DNA of 45,708 nt from Gnetum montanum (lineage: Eukaryota; Streptophyta; Gnetopsida; Gnetales; Gnetaceae), in contig MNCI01008931.1 in NCBI GenBank assembly GCA_015680685.1, positions 440,172-485,879 on the forward strand, given 5' to 3'. Below, in pieces: positions 44,161-45,708 of this stretch. The stretch's first letter is position 1, and every line of letters starts with the position of its first letter. Below the pieces are notes generated by a model. The model worked only from the letters and a program-made list of their open reading frames with translations. It was not told where the DNA came from and did not search any database. A program made the position numbers and the translations under genes.

Positions 44161-44572
44161 AAATTTCGTGCTCACGTGCCCAAGGCTCCGCCACGGCGAG
44201 GAGTGCCTTGAAAAATACAGGCAGAAATAGATGAAGTTCATTGCCATAACAATGACAAAAATAGAAACAACATCGTGGCTCAGAAACTCATTTCAAAAAT
44301 TTCAGGCAGTTAAAAACGTAAATCACAAATGTCATTTGCTCCTGGAACCTATAATCCAAAATTACCAAAAACAGCAGCAGTGCCCGACGTCGATGCATTC
44401 ATCTCCACCATTGCCAATCCACCAAGTGTGGCAATCGAGACATATGCACAACTGAATCAGCAGAACCAGGAGATGTTTTAGCTGATGCCGATAAATCAGA
44501 GTTGCAGTTTATTCAGAAAAAATTGTCATCGTTGAAGACAAATACAACCTGAACGCATGGACTTGAAGTCAT
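44161..44572 (+). pseudogene. Unidentified coding-like segment, probably a gene remnant
   Basis: One frame, with two stops, runs from 44161 to about 44468 and includes MSFAPGTYNPKLPKTAAVPD and then VDAFISTIANPPSVAIETYAQL (from ATG 44332). A single-base shift is needed to continue with EPGDVLADADKSELQFIQKK and a stop near 44550. The composition looks like a soluble plant protein rather than a transposon protein. It could be a decayed exon of the same gene as the 43856 ATG, or a processed pseudogene. The function is unknown to me. Confidence 0.35.
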
Positions 44573-44840
44573 AAAAAATAAAATTCCAATTTCACATGGT
44601 CCAATGGTAAAAAGATAATTTCAGCAATTTCTCACATATGGAACCCTTGTTAAGGACCTCACATTAATTTAATTATCCCAAGTGAATTACTAAGGTTTTA
44701 TACATAATGGGTAATTAAAAAATAACAATTGTATGAAGCTCTTATAATATTGAGATCTTAGATTTATTTTTCAAAATTATTATATAGGTTGTTGCCTATA
44801 AATATGCATGTTAGCATGATTTTCTACTAAATTCCCAACT
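44573..44840. other. AT-rich stretch, no gene seen
   Basis: Nothing coding. A TATAAATA at 44797-44804 is isolated. Confidence 0.4.
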
Positions 44841-44921
44841 TCCTAATTTGTTGAGCAAGTAATATCTCCTAACTTGTTGGGAAAGTTATAACTTCCTTAC
44901 TTGGGAGAGAAGTTAGCTAAG
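44841..44921 (+). repeat. Three tandem ~27-bp direct repeats upstream of a TATA box
   Basis: The units at 44841-44866, 44867-44893 and 44894-44921 each begin TCCT(A/T)A and carry TTG and a purine-rich AAGT(T/A)A block. They are diverged but in register and end about 30 bases before the TATA box at 44953. Confidence 0.55.
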
Positions 44922-44952
44922 ATATTTTAGAATTTAACTACCTTTTGAAACC

Positions 44953-45300
44953 TATAAAAAGGCTTCAAGGGTTAGTAGAAAAAAAAAGGACTTTTGGGGA
45001 GACTACTAGCTCTCACTTGGAGACACACTTTGGAGCTCTGGAAGAGCATTGTAAAGAAGAAATTGTGAAAGATTGCTTGTAAGATGACTTGCTAAAGAAA
45101 GGATTTCAGCTTCTTTGTCATAGTCCTGTGGGTTATGCTTATTGTTTTTTATTTTGTTTAAATTGTTTAGCTAGTGGTTTAGATAGTATCATTCTTGGCA
45201 AGTAATTTTTAGATTTTTAGATTGCTCTTATTGTTTCTTGTTGCATAATAAAAGATTTTTATTAAATTTTTGCCATAGAAGCGCTTGTGTTTGAAAGCCT
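44953..45300 (+). promoter_or_regulatory. Promoter/leader-like region, possibly part of an LTR
   Basis: TATAAAAAGG at 44953-44962 follows the tandem repeats. A G/A-rich transcribed-leader-like stretch, a GTAAGA-type splice donor (about 45077) and AATAAAAG (about 45247) lie downstream. The organisation resembles a copia-type LTR that might begin TGTTGGGAAAG at 44875, but the second LTR, PBS and coding part are not in the window. A gene promoter remains possible. Confidence 0.35.
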
Positions 45301-45708
45301 TAAGAGAATTTTAGTAGCAAATTTGATTTTTGTGCAATGTATAAGAACTGCTATTGAGATTGTTGTAAGAGGGCCTCTGGTTGTAGTTAAGCCGTTGAAC
45401 GATTCAATAGTCAAGAGGATTCAGAAAATCTTTGGTATTTTTATGGGACTAGAATAGCTTCTTTTATCTTTAAAGTGAATCTCCATGGTATTTCAATTAG
45501 AAATTGTCAAGTATTTTGAAGGTTCTGTTGAATGCAATTATTGACATCCATTATCTAGCCAAAATGGAGTCTCGTACGTGATAGTTTACGCAACATTTTT
45601 TTTGGTAGCATAATAGAATTGTCTTGAAGAAATTGCTTATTTAAGCCTTGGAAGTTTGAACAATTCGTAGATATTGAATTTGGGATAGCTTTATTGCAAA
45701 GTGTTTAC
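45301..45708. other. Unassigned stretch to the window end
   Basis: No frame with a recognisable product. If 44875-45300 is an LTR this would be its interior leader, but no primer site is visible. Confidence 0.35.

Noticed and set aside
1-45708. CRISPR arrays, bacterial operons or phage systems
   Set aside because: No regularly spaced direct repeats with unique spacers and no prokaryotic gene organisation. All repeats trace to LTRs, U3 arrays or the inverted repeat.

Overview
The window is land-plant nuclear DNA made almost entirely of old, nested LTR retrotransposons. The plant assignment rests on the element types: Athila-like Ty3/gypsy elements primed by a tRNA-Asp-like site, a chromodomain Ty3/gypsy element, and a short-LTR Ty1/copia element. 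Every coding region is broken by stops and mostly shows C-to-T/G-to-A decay. Such old, slowly removed repeats suggest a large, repeat-rich genome such as a gymnosperm, but the lineage is not proven. No intact gene was found. Coordinates of decayed elements are approximate except where LTR ends, target-site duplications (TSDs), primer-binding sites (PBSs) or polypurine tracts (PPTs) fix them.

Layout. Bases 1-287 are the end of an LTR entering from the left. Bases 370-13250 hold a long imperfect inverted repeat, whose loop contains a decayed LTR (2594-3103) and whose right arm is split by Element 1 (4117-12750, minus strand, TSD ACTAC). Element 1 is Athila-like and has gag plus an additional ORF (aORF), but no pol. 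From 13650 to 42860 lies a decayed plus-strand Ty3/gypsy element (Element 4). It is cut by Element 2 (14723-32064, minus, Athila-like: gag, pol and aORF) and by Element 3 (35330-41988, minus, chromovirus, TSD CTCTA). Element 2's aORF is itself cut by a plus-strand copia element (16545-20771). The right end (42861-45708) has a non-repetitive-looking segment with possible exon remnants and a promoter or LTR-like region.

How the parts relate. Elements 1 and 2 look like a non-autonomous/autonomous pair. They share homologous gag, a homologous spacer, an aORF of about 930-955 codons and tRNA-Asp-type PBSs; only Element 2 has pol. The aORF resembles, from memory, the 'putative plant transposon protein' domain of Athila-like elements, followed by a proline-rich linker and long coiled coils.

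The most interesting signal is upstream of the aORF in both elements. There is a TATA box just downstream of short repeats that match each element's own LTR U3 repeats. Element 1 has the GATATC-N2-GTAC 14-bp array, and Element 2 has a GTCAATGCA / CCTTGTTGA array. A conserved 3'-splice-site-like sequence abuts the aORF ATG. This suggests a dedicated internal promoter for the aORF that evolves together with the LTR promoter.
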